DNA of 64,000 nt from Odobenus rosmarus divergens (lineage: Eukaryota > Chordata > Mammalia > Carnivora > Odobenidae). A model generated the notes under the pieces. The model did not search any database. It saw nothing but the letters and a program-made list of their open reading frames with translations, and was not told the DNA's origin. Both the position numbers and the translations under genes were made by a program. Location of the stretch: contig NW_004450943.1 in NCBI RefSeq assembly GCF_000321225.1, forward strand, positions 112,518 to 176,517. Reading direction: 5' to 3'. Below, piece by piece: positions 11,835-24,300 of this stretch (the stretch's first letter is position 1; every line of letters starts with the position of its first letter).

Positions 11835-12900
11835 GGGAGAGAAATTTTTCAAGAACTTGAACGTCTAAAAATGCCCTATTTTGCCCTCATACTTATGATA
11901 CTTTTGTTGAATATATAGTTTTAGATTGAAAATCATTTTCCTTCAAAAAAAATTTTTTTTAAAGATTATTTATTTATTTATTTGACAGAGAGAGAGAGAG
12001 AGCACAAGTAGGCAGGGCAGCAGGCAGAGGGAGAGGGAGAAGCAGGCCCCCCGCTGAGCAGGAAGCCCGAGGCGGGACTTGATCCCAGGACACTGGGATC
12101 ATGACCTGAGCCAAAGGCAGACACTTAACCGACGGAGCCACCCAGGTGCCCCTCCTTCAGAAAAAATTTAAAAGTATTGCTACACAGTCTTCTACTTTTA
12201 GAGTGTTTTTATTTATGCCTGTGAAGCTATTCTGATAATTGCTCTTTGTTTGACACCTCTCGTTATTGTATTTCCTTTATGGAAGATTGGAGGATCTTCT
12301 AGCGTTCTGAAATTTCATGATGGTGTTTCCTGATGTGTGTTAATCGTCATCCATTGTTCTGAGCAGTTACAGGGTCCATTTAGTCTGAAAATGCATATTC
12401 TTCAGTTCCTTGAAAATTTTTGAATTATTTCTGTAATAATTTCCTCTCAAGGTTTTATAGTTTCTCTTTTATCTTCCATCTCTTTAGTTCTCTGTTCTAC
12501 TTTAAGGGATGATCTTTCAACTTTATCTTTTAACCCTCAAAATGAGGTTTTTCATTTTTGCTATCCTTTTAATTTCCAAGGGTCTTAAAAAAACTTCTTC
12601 TTTTTTCATTTAAAAAAATGGCATCTCATTATTAGTTCATGGATATATATAGTGTCTTCTCATGTCTGTAATGATACTAATAATAGTTTTAAAAGTTTTA
12701 TTCTTCTCACATGGAGTCTGTTTCCTTCAAATTGCCTTTTTAGCTTCGGTCTTTCTTGGAACAGCTGGGGATCCGGGGATCCTTGGTTGTACTCTTGTAT
12801 TTGAGTGGGGCATTAAGCCTGATTGGGACTTGCTAACTGTAGGCATCACTATAGGAAGAATGGACTGGGAAATTGTATTTAGAAACTCCCAGTGTAATAT
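11835..12900 (-). repeat. Ancient LINE remnant (L1M/HAL1-like), split by a SINE
   Basis: Contains 'CTGAAATTTCATGATGGTGT', 'GAATTATTTCTGTAATAATT' and 'TTTTCATTTTTGCTATCCTT', a text order common in old L1-lineage 5' regions read in antisense. A similar block occurs at 54.6-55.1 kb. Stop codons are dense. The exact subfamily is uncertain. Confidence 0.5.
11957..12153 (-). mobile_element. CAN-SINE, antisense
   Basis: T-rich (TTTA)n tail at the left, GA-rich body, and the head 'GAGCCACCCAGGTGCCCC' at the right. The flanks carry a near-identical target-site duplication, CCTTCAAAAAAAATTT at 11940-11955 against CCTTCAGAAAAAATTT at 12154-12169. It sits inside the ancient LINE block and so is younger than it. 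Confidence 0.95.
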
Positions 12901-13726
12901 TCTTTAGATATCTTTTGTGGGACTTTCCCCTAGAAGAGCTTTTTATGTTCTTGACTGGAACATAATATATAAGCTTGTCTATCAGAATTCTGGGAACTAA
13001 ATGGAGAAAATAAGCCAAGAGTCTCAACCTTCAGAATTAAAATGTTTACTTTAATCTTCCTATTTTCATAAGGTACCCTTTCCCTCAACTAGGCTGGTGT
13101 CCCTCAATCCATAGACTTTTAATCTTACCCTCTCCACAAATAAACTACAGGGTCAGCGATGGGCTGTTTTCCTTGCTGGCAGAGTGAGGATGGGGAATTG
13201 AGAGTCTAAATCCTTCTTAAAAAGACTTTAACCAATTTTCTTAGTTATAAACAAGAAGTTATAAACAAGAAAATTGTTACTCTCACATCTAGTGGTACTG
13301 GTAAAGCCAATTGATAAACATTTTGAGATTCTATCCAGTAAATCAGGTTGCTTCTTGATATCTTCACTGCCAGTTTAGAATTTGGCTTCTTGGGGTCTGT
13401 TAAGTAAATTACTGCTTACCCATCTGCTTTTCAGATTACGACTTATGCTGCTGCTGTTAATCTTTCCATTCCTTTTATTTTTGTGGTTTCATGTCTTGGA
13501 AGTCCATTGATTGTTATTTTACTGCGATTTAAGGAAACAAATACTAACATATGCATTTGACTTTCTATCTTTAATTGGAAGCCAATTTTGCTTTATTTTT
13601 CTCTACAGTTTAAATTTTTGATTTTCACATATTTTTAAGTGATCTGGAATTTATTTTTATGTGTAGTATAATGTTATTGTTTGTTTTCATTTTCCAGATA
13701 AAAAGTCAAATTTTCCAGCATTTTTA

Positions 13727-13906
13727 AAAAAGATTTTATTTATTTATTTGTCAGAGAGAGAGAACAAGAAAGGGGAGCGGCAGGCAGAGGGAGAAACAGA
13801 TTCTCTGCTGAGCAAGGAGCCTGATACAGGACTCAGTCTCAGGACCCTGGGATCATGACCTGAGCCGAAGGCAGACGCTTAACCAACTGAGCCAAACAGG
13901 CATCCC
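13727..13906 (-). mobile_element. CAN-SINE, antisense
   Basis: The head at the right end reads 'ACTGAGCCAAACAGGCATCCC', where the usual CACCCAGG is mutated. The body has the standard GGGATCATGACCTGAGCC. An exact 16-bp target-site duplication, TTTTCCAGCATTTTTA, lies at 13711-13726 and 13907-13922. Confidence 0.97.
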
Positions 13907-14816
13907 TTTTCCAGCATTTTTAACTGAATATTTTATCCTTTCCCTCCTACCAGTGAACCAATCTATCATTTACCATATTTCTGGTCTTCCTATTTGTTTC
14001 ATTGATCTCTATCTTTTCACTAGTACCAACTGTTTTAATTACTATAAAGTTTATGATATCTTGGTATCTGCCAGTGCCACTACTCTTGCTCTTTTTCAGA
14101 AATGTATTGTCTCTTCTTAGAACTTTACTTTTTCTATATGAACTTCAGAATCAACTTGCTAAGTTCCACTCTGTTACTGGGACTAGAATCACATTGATCT
14201 TACTGGAAAAAATTACATCTTTATTCAATTTCTCATCCGTGAACAAGGTGTATCTTATTTATCCAAGACTTCTTTTATCCTTTCATAACATTTTATAATT
14301 GTTTCTTAAAATCCTTTGTTAGATTTATTCCTAGTTTCCTTAAAATTTTTGCTGCTATTGTGAATTGCAAATGCATATACACCCTATTGTATTTAAAAGT
14401 TGTTATTGGCTGCTGGTTATTGTTATTGCTAGGAATGTTACTGATTTTAGTATATTGATTTTGTAGCCAGCAAAACTCTCTTGTTGCTTCTAATATTTGG
14501 TTTGTAGATTATCCTGCATTTATACATGGAAAATGATAGCTGCAAATAGTGGCAATTTGGTAACTTTCTTTCCAAACTTTTATTTTTCTCTCCTTTGTCT
14601 TACTACATTGCCTAGCACCTCCACAACAATGAACAGCAGCAGGGAGAGCAGGTATCTTTATTGTATTTCTGACTTTAATGACAGTCTTTCTAAATTTCCA
14701 TCATTATGTGTTATGTGTGCTCTAGGTTTTTGGTGGATACCTTTTTTCTTATCATATTAAGAAAATTCCTTTCTATTCATAGTTCACTTCAGAGCTTAAA
14801 AAGTCACAAATGAATG

Positions 14817-14934
14817 CTTAATACCCATCACCAGGCTAACCCATCTCCCTACCCCTCCCCTCTAGAACCCTCAGTTTGTTTCTTATACTCCATAGTTTCT
14901 CATGGTTCCTCTCTCCCTCCGATTTCCCCCATTG
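14817..14934 (-). repeat. Carnivore L1 3' UTR fragment, antisense
   Basis: 'TTAATACCCATCACCAGGCT', 'CCCTCAGTTTGTTTCT' and 'CATAGTTTCTCATGGTTCCT' match the 3' UTR text also present at 44.6-44.7 kb. Only about 118 bp remain, with no poly-A. The older L1 ORF2 text resumes on both sides. Confidence 0.8.
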
Positions 14935-15130
14935 GGAGTTACATCTTAATAGATTTTCTGATGTTGAACTTTCTTTGCATCTTGGGATAAGCCCCAAATG
15001 ATTATGATGTCGCTAAGAAAATATACTATTGGGTTTAATTTGTTAATATTTTAGGACTCTTTCATCTATTTTAGTAATCATGTAAAATTATTCTATAATT
15101 ATCATTTATTGCACTATACTTCTCTAGTTT

Positions 15131-16920
15131 TGTTATCGAATTTGTTATAAACTTAGTAAAATTAGTTGGTGGCTTTCCTTTCTTCCCTCCTTGAAACATT
15201 TTCTGTAAGAAAGTTTCCTTTGCTTGAAGTTCTGGTAAAAATGGTTTATAAACTAAAATGGACCCTGGTGGCTTTTGTAGGCCAAAAATTTTGATAGCTG
15301 ATTCCATTTCTTGTTTCCGGTTTCTGGCAAGACCCTGAAAGGACTGCTTTGTGATGTACTGAGGCCAGTTAACCATCTGAGTTGACTAAACTTACTAGAA
15401 TAGGTCTGTAGCCAGGCACCAAGGGGAAGATACTCTTTACCAGGCAGTCCTGGAGGTTATCATGTACATCTTTTTCAAGTATGTTGGCTTTAATGTACTA
15501 AAAAACAAGTATTACATAGAAAAGAGGAGAAAGATATTAATAAATGTCAGCGACTTACAATGGACCCCAAATGATGCTGTTTGTTCTCTAATTTAAATGT
15601 GCATTATTTAAAAAAATAACACTGTGTATCATCTGGACTTCTGTAGTTCCACAACCTTTAAGGTAATAAATGGAACACTCTCTAATGTCTTTTGCAGTCT
15701 CAGGAGAAGATTATTCGGTTGTCTTGCAAACAAAGTAGATTCCAGAGCTGTGATTATGCAAGGACATAGTCAGTGTTGGGTCAGAGGGTTGTTTTTGGAA
15801 ACAGTCTCAAAAGAAGCTATATTTTTCTGGGATCACTTTTTTTTTTTTTTAAATTTGCGAAGTAAAATTTAAAACACTTTAAAGAACTTCATTTTTAATC
15901 ATGTGGCTTCCTGTGTTTAAGTAAAATTTTTACTTGAAATGAATACAGGCCTATCTCCGTAATTACTTTCCAAATCTTAAAGAACTTAGATAAGCTTCCT
16001 TCTTAAATTCAATTCTCTTTTGAAGAGAAACAAGTAATGACTTTCAAAGTGCTTAATGTATTATAAAGGAGTGGCAATGGGACATAAATTTCCTTTAGTA
16101 TAACCTCTTATTTTAGAAACATAGGTACAGATCTGATTGAAGGAAAGTCTTTTAAAGTATATCATTTGTCTTATCTCAAAACAAGGGTATGCACTGAAAA
16201 TTGGGTCATAAAAACACAAACTTTATCTCCTGTTGTTAATACAGTATGCCAAAAACACCTGCTGGAGGAAGGGCATCCTTTCAAGTCCCATTAGTTAATT
16301 GCCAAGGAAAGCTGGATTTTTGTCTTAGTTTGTCATTTTAACCCAGGGAGAACTAATTCTTATAAGCAAATAAGTTAATTCTTAGTCTTTTTTTTCTTAC
16401 TACTCTGAATGTAAAGTGACATGACTGGGTTTCTTGGATCTTGTTTCAGAAAAAAAGGAAGAATCTGACCTTCTGTGGGATAGACAAGAGTAGCAAGGTG
16501 GGGACAATGGTACTTTGCTAATAGCCGGGCTTTTCTCCCAAACCCCAATATGGATTGCCAGTTCCCATGGGGGAACTAGGCATAAGTGGCCTCAAATGAA
16601 AGCACTCTAATGACATCTTTCTGTTCAGATAAACAAATATTTCCATCTTGATGGGCTTATTCAGAGACAACCATAAATTTCATGCTGAATGCAAGGGAAC
16701 AGGAGGTATTTACACAGTTCTTTGCAAGAGGTTCCAGTGTCCTTCTTTGGACCAAGTTAGCTTTTGCAGCTAATGTTAGTGTAACCTGTTGTCCGTGCTC
16801 TTTTGTGTTCTACTCTAGGCACATAATCCTGAATCATTAAGAATGACTTTAAAATTTGATTGTCTTGTTAGTGTGTCAGTTATCAGCTTTTTCTTCAGTG
16901 TCTGGCATTTTTTCCCTTTC
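15131..16920. other. Unique non-coding stretch
   Basis: No gene or clear transposon seen. A poly-T run near 15838-15850 is the only low-complexity feature. Positions 16020-16420 are repeat-free AT-rich sequence. Confidence 0.45.
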
Positions 16921-16955
16921 AACTGTGTATATGTGTGCACACTTAGGTGTGTGCA

Positions 16956-16986
<31 letters not shown>

Positions 16987-16988
16987 AG
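16921..16988. repeat. (TG)n (GA)n compound microsatellite
   Basis: An imperfect TG tract containing GTGTGCACAC and GTGTGTGTGTG passes into GAGAGAGAGA. Compound dinucleotide tracts of this type are usually length-variable. Confidence 0.9.
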
Positions 16989-18239
16989 GTCATAGCATCA
17001 TTTTACAGTAGGGTTTAGAAATGCGATGTAAAGAAGGATTTCATATTAGGAGCTTTGGAGTTGGGTGTCTAGGGCACTGATATAACCAAGGCAGTAATTA
17101 CTGAAGACATTCTATGACTTGCCCATCATGGGTTCTGTACATCAGAGCAGTTCTGCAAAATTCAGCTCAGTGCTATGCCCTTTGAGAACAAGCCCTAATT
17201 TTCCTTTTTTAATAGTATGAGTATAGTGCTTGTACCTAGTAGGTAATCAATATCTTTTTGGTTATTAGTTGATTGGCTCTGTATTAAAGAGACCCCAATA
17301 TAAATGTAAACACTCTAGCTTTCTGAATCTTAGCATAGGTCACAGGGAGAGGTTCTGCCCCATGTTTTTGTCTTGTGGAGTGAGTGGCTGGGCTGCACCA
17401 CAGGATGCTGCATGACGATGAAATGATATTTATTATTCTGATGCTGTAAGATGTGTCTACCTGCTTAATAAGCTGCCATTGCCATTTTTTTTTAAATGCT
17501 CCACAGTGGTGCCAAAACAACCATCCTTAAAGAAGAAAATTCTGTCAATCTTGCAGTTTTGGGGTTTATATTATTCTAAGATTATTTTTGTAAGTACTCA
17601 TTTCCCCCCACTCCTTGGTGGATTGAACAATATTTAAAAAATGAAATTAATGGAGGCTTTAGCTTGTTGGAGCCACAGCCCTAGCAGCAGAGAAAGGAGA
17701 ATGAGTACCTAGAATAGAGGAGTTGTTTTAAATTTAATTTCCTAGTGTCTAGTTGCTATGGCTAGTCTGGGTAAATGGATGAACAGTGAATAAAGAGAAT
17801 GAACAGATAAATCAATATTAATGTTTTCCTCTCTGTGCCTCAGAATCAATCATAAGACCATGGCTGGGTCCCAATTTTTGGCACCAATCAAAATGACAAC
17901 CTTGGTTGCTGGGACCATTCCTTGACGCATTTGTTTTTGGAGGGCAGAGATAAACTATGGAAAGATGGAAAGCTGTATTTTTCCACCAGAGACATTGTTT
18001 GTATCATTCTTGTCCTTTTTTCTTATAAAGAGGCCAATGAGGCCTTTTGGTCCAGGGCTGTGTGCTAATGTTCCTGGAGTCGCCAGTGTGCTGCTCAGAG
18101 AACAGACCAACACAGTATTTCCTTTCCCGGGAGTTTCCAAAGCCTCTTTCAACATCATCATCTCAGCTTTCCCCACAAAATGTCCTACCCGGAGACTTTA
18201 TAAATGTGGTAGCAAGTAAGTGTAGAGCACTGTTAGAAG
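16989..18239. other. Mostly unique non-coding stretch
   Basis: No gene recognised. Positions about 17165-17265 ('AGTATAGTGCTTGTACCTAG', 'GTAATCAATA') could be the last part of an L2 or MIR tail. The remaining text is unassigned. Confidence 0.4.
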
Positions 18240-18410
18240 AACTGGCTGTATAATATGCAAGGTCCAGTGCAAAATGGAAACGTGGGGCTCCTTATTAAAA
18301 TTATGAATTTCAGGACAGTGACCACAGAGCATTAAATCAAGTGCAGGGCACCTTCTAAGTGGAGGTCCCTGTGAGGCTGCACAGGCCACATGCCCATGAA
18401 GTCAACTTTG
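18240..18410. repeat. Old interspersed repeat, family unassigned
   Basis: 'ATAATATGCAAGGTCCAGTG', 'CAGAGCATTAAATCAAGTGC' and 'GTGAGGCTGCACAGGCCACA' form a text that I recognise as a dispersed mammalian repeat. I cannot name the family with confidence. Confidence 0.4.
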
Positions 18411-18699
18411 AATGTCAGGGTGTTTGCCTTCTCAAAAAGACGCTTTAGAGATACAGCTTCTCTGAGGCAGGGGCAGCCTGAAAGACTTTTTCCATGCTCC
18501 GCCCCCCATCTTGTCTGGTGGTGCTGTGTCTCCCCACCTGGCCTCTGGGGCTCCTGCCCTTAGCCCCAGTCCCATCTTTCTCTACCTGCTCCTTTCCCCC
18601 ACTGGCAGGTCTAGTTCTTCTTGCTCCTAAGCCTGTGTCATTATTTGCAAAAAGGTTCAGAAGTATCTCTGCCAATTGTTACTGTCTTCTCTTTTTCTC

Positions 18700-19335
18700 C
18701 CCACATCTGTTTGTTGGCTCCAACTTCAGATGCTCAGAATTCTACCACTTCCCTCTACCTCCACACCTATCACTCTGGTCCAAGCTGCCAGGATCTCTTG
18801 CTTGTATTATTTGCAATAGTCTCTGAGCTACACTCTGTGCTTCAGCTCCCTTCTGCTGTTCCCTTCAGTCTATGGTCTAATAGCAGAGTATGTCTCTCCT
18901 CTCCTCGAATCCCTCCAGTGATTCCCATCTCACTCAGGGTTGCCTTACATCCACTTCCACTCTAGTCTCCTTGCTTTTCCTTGAATATACCAGGCATATT
19001 TACACCAGGGTCTTTGTGCTTCCTGTCTCCTCCATGTGGAATGTTCTTTCTCCAGATACCCACATGGCTCCCAGCCTCTGGGGCTTTAAATGACTCTTCT
19101 GCTTAGTGCTGTACACTCCCAGGACCCTATACCTTCTAATTCTGCTTCATATTTCATTTTTGTCCTTAGCTCTTGTCACCATCTGCCATGTGATATGTTT
19201 TACTCAGGTGTATACTTATTGCCTGAATTCTCATACTAGAAATACTTCATGAAGGCAAGGATTTTTGCTGTTTCCCTCTGTTCCCCCAGTACTTAGGACA
19301 GTGCCTGGCACATAGCAGGTGCTTACTTTTAATGT
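18700..19335 (+). repeat. L2 LINE 3' portion
   Basis: Follows the L2 3' end in order: 'CACTCTGGTCCAAGCTGCCA', 'TCCATGTGGAATGTTCTTTC', 'CATGAAGGCAAGGATTTTTG' and finally 'CAGTGCCTGGCACATAGCAG'. It is about 635 bp long, diverged and non-coding. Confidence 0.85.
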
Positions 19336-19439
19336 TGGAAAGAGGATGAACCTCTGCCAGAATTTTTTTGGGTGTTTTTTGCTGTATTTTTAAGGTGTCT
19401 GGCCGTGGCCTGCTTTAACCAGTGGGATATCACTTCCTG

Positions 19440-19800
19440 AATATCCATACTTGCGCCACGCTCATTTATTCAGAAATGTGCTAGGAGCTGTGGATACAGG
19501 ATGAAAAGGAGAGACCGGTCCCTGGCTTCATGGTATTTACGTGCTAGTGAGAGTGAAGCAAAACAAAGAACAAAAAACAAAGGATAATTCTTCAGATGAT
19601 TGTGAGAAGGGTGTGGTGGTTGGGAGAATAGCAGTCTTAGGTGTGGTGGCCTGAGAAGTCCTCTCTGAGGAGGTTACATTTCTGATGTGACCTGAATGAT
19701 GAGAGGTCAGAATGTGACAGTCTGTTGGAAGAGCTTTCCAAGCCATAGAAACCAAGTATGGCCAAGGAACAGAAAGGAGCCATTGCAGCTGGAGTGTGGA
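19440..19800 (-). repeat. L2 LINE 3' portion, antisense
   Basis: 'CTCTCTGAGGAGGTTACATT', 'TGACCTGAATGATGAGAGGT' and 'GAAGAGCTTTCCAAGCCATA' are the antisense of the same L2 3' segment found at 18.7-19.3 kb. The two copies lie tail to tail about 100 bp apart. Confidence 0.8.
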
Positions 19801-19974
19801 GAAAGAAGTAGCGATGAGGTCAGGGAGATGGGATGATGGGGGAAATTGCAAGCCAGGTAAGCAGTTGGGATTTTCATCTAGGTTCTTGAGTCTGTGGTAC
19901 AGAATTAGCTCTGTTCTGGCTCTCAGGCTTCAAGTGCCTCAGATACTGATGCTTGTGGGTGCCCTGTCCCTTGG

Positions 19975-20075
19975 ATCACAGACCTGGGCTTTGGAATCAG
20001 GCAGACCACGGTCCGAATTAAATTTTTACTATTTACCAAGGACATGACTTTGGGTTTGGTTTCCTGAGCTCCACT
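19975..20075 (+). repeat. MIR fragment
   Basis: 'GACCTGGGCTTTGGAATCAG' followed by 'GCAGACCACGGTCCGAATTA' corresponds to the tRNA-derived head and core of MIR. Confidence 0.7.
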
Positions 20076-20404
20076 CACTCACCAAGTATCTACTGTTCTT
20101 TCCTGTGCAGGGTGATGTTTCAAATGTTTGTTCTGAATCTGGACACTGTTTGCTGGACAAGGGGTAACCCTGTAGTTTCTGGATCTAAGGAGATCAGGGG
20201 AAATCTTGGGAAGGGGCTTGAGGCAGTGGCTTGTTACCAACCATGCAGATGTATTTTAGTAGTGCAGTGTTTTAACTGAGACCAAGCCCAGTAAAGAGGA
20301 AATAAGTTTGTAAATCATCCCTTTCTACTTGGCTCTTATAGTTTGGGAATTGGGCAGGGAAATGACATACACTGTCTTACTTAATTTGTGTACAGTCTTA
20401 GTTA

Positions 20405-20645
20405 GGAGGCAGCACAAAGTGTAGTGGTCAAGGGTATAGGCTCCAAACAGCTCTATGTGTTAAAATCCAGGCTGGGCCACCCATTTAGATATGTGACCTT
20501 GGACAAGTTATTTATCTTCTCTATGCCTCAGCCAGCCTCTTCTGTAAAAAGGAGATAATAATTACCTGGAGATGGTACTAGCTTCCTAGGGTTGTTGTGA
20601 GAATCGAATGTGTTTATATAGATAACATAATTACAACAGTGCCTT
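20405..20645 (+). repeat. MIR, near full length
   Basis: Runs from 'AAAGTGTAGTGGTCAAGGGT' through 'TGTGACCTTGGACAAGTTAT', 'TCTATGCCTCAG', 'GGGTTGTTGTGAGAATCGAA' and 'ACAGTGCCTTAGGTACAT'. This is nearly the whole MIR consensus in order. Confidence 0.88.
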
Positions 20646-20654
20646 AGGTACATC

Positions 20655-20770
20655 ACACTATCCCCACGTACAGATGAGAAAACTGAGGTTTGGCAATTAA
20701 TGAACCTTCTTAAAGCTCACTTTGATAGGATTGGAGAAGCCAGAACTGGAACCTAGATCCTTCGTTTTAA
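20655..20770 (-). repeat. MIR fragment, antisense
   Basis: 'ACAGATGAGAAAACTGAGGT' and 'GAAGCCAGAACTGGAACCTAG' match the antisense of the MIR core. It directly follows a sense MIR. Confidence 0.75.
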
Positions 20771-22164
20771 TACTGTATTCTTTCTATTCCAAACTAATAG
20801 TTCCTAAAGAGGCTACTCATGAAAATTCTATGTGGATGTCTATTTGGAATAATAGTCCTTAACTCAAAACTATGTTAAGATTAAGTTTTAAAAATACTTA
20901 AAAATTTTATAATAAAACAGCTATAACCCCATCAAAGAAAATTGAGAAAGTAGAGAAATTGAGAAAGTACTTCAGTAGGTTTATTGTTCCAGGCAGGTGA
21001 CATGAGGCCTGAGAAACAGCAGGATGGCCAGAAATGTTGCTGTGATGGGGCAGACTCTGTGACCTGGAGCTGTTGGCCTTTTTTGGGAATGTCTTCAGCA
21101 TGGGGGAACATCTAAGGGGAAGCTGCTTCCTAGAATCTTTAAAGAAGTTCCATTTTTAATGGTTATCACCACCTGAAGAAGAGAGGGTGTCCTGGGTCAC
21201 TGGTGTGAGGGGATGTGAGTGGTAGGAGTTCAGACATCAGATCCCATTCTAGAAGATTCTCAGTGCCCATTGTCATCTTAAGAGATTCAGGGTCTAGTGG
21301 TATGGCAGTTAAGACATGAGTAAACTGTTCCCAGACTTATTTTATAATGGATTAAAAAAATCGAATACCCAGAAACACCCCAAGCATTTGGATTCTGCAG
21401 AACATACTTTGGGAAATGCTTCAATAGAGCTGTAAGAAGAAAATATGTTCTTTTGAGAAAATGTTAGGAGATAATGAGCCAGAGGCCTAGGTTGTGAAAA
21501 AAAGATGCTTTCTAAGATGCTGATTTAAGGACCCAAAATGGGACTAAAGAATTCACCTGAAAGCAAAAGAGATGGTAATCAAACAAGGGCACAAATGAAA
21601 CTAACAGCCGCCTTACTTATGCACGTGTCTGTGGGCCGGTGTGGCACATTGTGAGTACTTTGTACCAAATTCCATGTTCCTCTTATCAACTAAGGATGTC
21701 ACTTTTATGAGGACTGGTCTGTAGCATGTGTGGTGGACTTTTTTTTTCCTATCTCCTCTTTGCATCCATTACCCTTTTCTGTTTATTGTTACCTCTTTTT
21801 CCTTTTTGGGGATCTCCCTTCCCCACTCTCAGTCCTTGTGGCTTGACTGGGGCTGACCCTTCTCTGAATCTAGAGGTGGTGCCATGACACATAAGTCATC
21901 AGATCCACAGATAGTGCAGACCACAGCAACTGGTCCAGGAAAACCAGCGAGAAGCAATGATGCTTTTACTGGCAATGTGGGTATAAAGCATTCTGTATCC
22001 ACACATATGCAGGGGCTGTTTCTGGGTTTTCTATGCTATTCCATCAATCACTTTTTTGATCTTTGGTACTCTAGTTTATGAGATGTCATGATATTTGATA
22101 GCACAATGTCCCCAAATTTATTCTTTAGGAGTGTCTTGGGACACTGTACTCTTTCATATAAATT
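20771..22164. other. Mostly unique non-coding stretch
   Basis: No gene seen. Positions about 21380-21425 end in 'CATACTTTGGGAAATGCT', which resembles a hAT-type (MER5/MER20-like) terminus. Without a clear partner end it is not assigned. Confidence 0.4.
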
Positions 22165-22745
22165 TAAGCAATTCAGGTGTCCATCAACAGATGAATGAAT
22201 AAAGAAGATGAATATAGACACACACACACACACACACACACAGACACAGGAATATTATGTAACCATAAAAAAGGATAGATCTTGCCATTTGTGATAGCAT
22301 GGATGGATCTAGAGAGTATAATGCTAAGTGAAAAAGTCACACAGAGAAAGACAAATACCATCTGATTTCACTTATCTGTGGAATCTAAAAAACAAAACAA
22401 ATGAATGCACAAACAAACAAAAAGCAGAAACAGACCCATAAATACAGAGAACAAACTATGGTTACCAGAGGGTGGGCGTGGGGAATGGGGAAAATGGGTG
22501 AAATTTAGTGGGAGATACTTCTAGTTATTGAATGAATAAGTCACAGGATAAAAGGTACAGCATACAGAATATAGTAAATGGTACTATAATATGTTGTATG
22601 GCGACAGGTGAAAGCTACACTCGTGATGACCATAGCATAATATATAGAGATGTTGAATCCCTATGTTATGTACCTGAAACTAATCTAACATTGTGTGTCA
22701 AATAAAAACTCAGATAAAAACTAACTAAAAAGAGTAAACATAAAA
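22165..22745 (+). repeat. L1 3' end (ORF2 tail and 3' UTR), sense
   Basis: 'CATCAACAGATGAATGAATA', a (CA)n tract at 22218-22248, 'GGAATATTATGTAACCATAA', 'TTCACTTATCTGTGGAATCT', 'GGTTACCAGAGGGTGGGCGT' and 'TGTACCTGAAACTAATCTAA' appear in the order of an old mammalian L1 3' terminus. A short A-rich end follows. It is one of only two clear plus-strand L1 fragments. Confidence 0.88.
22218..22248. repeat. (CA)n microsatellite inside L1
   Basis: About eleven CA units grow within the L1 3' region, at a position where many L1 copies carry an 'ATACACACAATGG'-type seed. Confidence 0.95.
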
Positions 22746-22754
22746 AAAACCCCA

Positions 22755-23270
22755 AATCTGATTTGAATTTACAGTGAATCCATAAATCTTTTTGGAGATA
22801 GTTAACATTAAGATTTTGAGCTTTCTTAAATACAAACATGGGGTATCTCTCCATTTCATCTAACTTGTTTTAATGACTTTCAGTAAAGTTTTGTACAGTT
22901 CTCCATCAAGTTTTTACATATATTTGGTTAGACTTATTTTATATTATTTGTTGCTATTATAAATTATGTTTTTTTGAATTACATTTTCTAATTTCTTGTG
23001 GTAGTATATTGAAATACAACTGAGGTTTGTATATTGATCTTAAGTCTAGCCACCTTAAGAAATTCTCCTTTTAATTCTAAAACTGAATTCTCAACCTTCT
23101 TTTCATTATTGCCCCTACTCTCAAGGAGCCTTTTGAGATTTTTTGTTCTTATTGCTCCCTCTCCCTCCCCCAATCAATTTTAATGCCAGAGGTATACTGT
23201 ATATTTGTCTTAGGTTTACCTGTGCTTTATACATAAGTAGAGTAAGATTGTTTTTGTTCTTTTGCCACTA
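22755..23270 (-). repeat. L1 ORF2 remnant, antisense
   Basis: In minus sense the translated text includes LKINIQTSVVFQYT, a decayed form of the well-known L1 reverse-transcriptase segment [13 protein letters not shown]. Plus-strand text such as 'CAGTAAAGTTTTGTACAGTT' fits the neighbouring region. No long frame remains. Confidence 0.75.
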
Positions 23271-23299
23271 AGAACATATTTCCTCTCCCTACAGGGTGA

Positions 23300-24300
23300 T
23301 ATAACCTCACTGAGAATGCATGCCTTGGATAAAAGACCATTTGAGCCCTGAAGCACATATTTTAGAAGTTCCTTACTGAATTCTCTTGGTGGTACACCCT
23401 CAACTTTTGTTTATCTCAATGATAGTTTTGCTGCACGTAACTCCAGATGAAATGCCATATACGTTTCTCATTGCATCTTCTCTCAGCACTTTGAAGACAT
23501 TATTCCACTAACTTCAAGGTTTCATTGTTGCAATTGGGAAATCAGTATTGTCCATTTTCTGTCTTTTGTAGGTCACCTGTTTTTCTGCTTTTTGAATGCT
23601 TTTAAGATCTTCTTCTTGTCTTTGGTGGTCCAAGTTTCACCATTATGTTTCTGTTGATTTATTTTTATTTATCCTGCTTAGTATATGATATGCTTCTTAA
23701 TTCTGAAGCGTAATGTTTTTCATCAGTTCTAGAAAATTCTCAGCTATTTTCTCTTCAATATTTCTTTCCCACCATTCTCTCTATTCTTTTATTCTGGTAT
23801 ACTCTGATTGGATGCCTGTTACTGTCTTGCCCACATCTTTTAACCTCTTATGTTTTCATCTCCTTTGTTTTGGTGCTATAACTGAGATCATTTTTTTCAG
23901 CTCCATGTTTCAGTTCATTGTTGTTTTTTCAGATGTGGCTAACCTGATGTTTAATCCATCCAATTTCAACGATTATGTTTTTAGTTCTTAAAGTAATAAA
24001 ATTAGCCTTTAAAAAAATCTATTAGGTCATTTTTGATAACTTTTGCTTTTACCTTTTATTTCTTCCATCATTTCATAAGAGTTATTGCAAATTCTACTTT
24101 TGAGAATATTTAAAGTACTTGGGGTAACAACTATGTTTTTGGGTTTCTGCTGATTCTTACTTATATGTTCTTGTTTCTTTGTGTGAATTTTGAAATTTTT
24201 TATTGTGAGCTTATATTTTGCTGTCTCTAATCTGTAAGACTTCTGAGGGCCCAATATACGGATGTGTCTTTTTCATAAAGTATTTTTTTTCTTTGTATCT
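23300..24300 (-). repeat. Ancient LINE remnant (L1M/HAL1-like), antisense
   Basis: Text such as 'TCTAGAAAATTCTCAGCTAT', 'CTCTTCAATATTTCTTTCCC' and 'CTAACCTGATGTTTAATCCA' is typical of old L1-lineage 5' regions read in antisense. It probably continues the L1 remnant to its left, since the 5' end lies to the right for a minus-strand element. The family name is tentative. Confidence 0.5.

Larger units (their letters stand above)
13590..15130 (-). repeat. Old L1 ORF2 remnant, antisense, interrupted twice
   Basis: Plus-strand text such as 'TGATCTGGAATTTATTTTTA', 'GTTTTAATTACTATAAAGTT', 'AGATTTATTCCTAGTTTCCT' and 'GATTTTGTAGCCAGCAAAAC' is the antisense of the post-RT and RT part of LINE-1 ORF2, in the expected order. 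Minus-strand frames are broken throughout. A CAN-SINE at 13727-13906 and a carnivore L1 3' piece at 14817-14934 are inserted in it. Confidence 0.8.
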
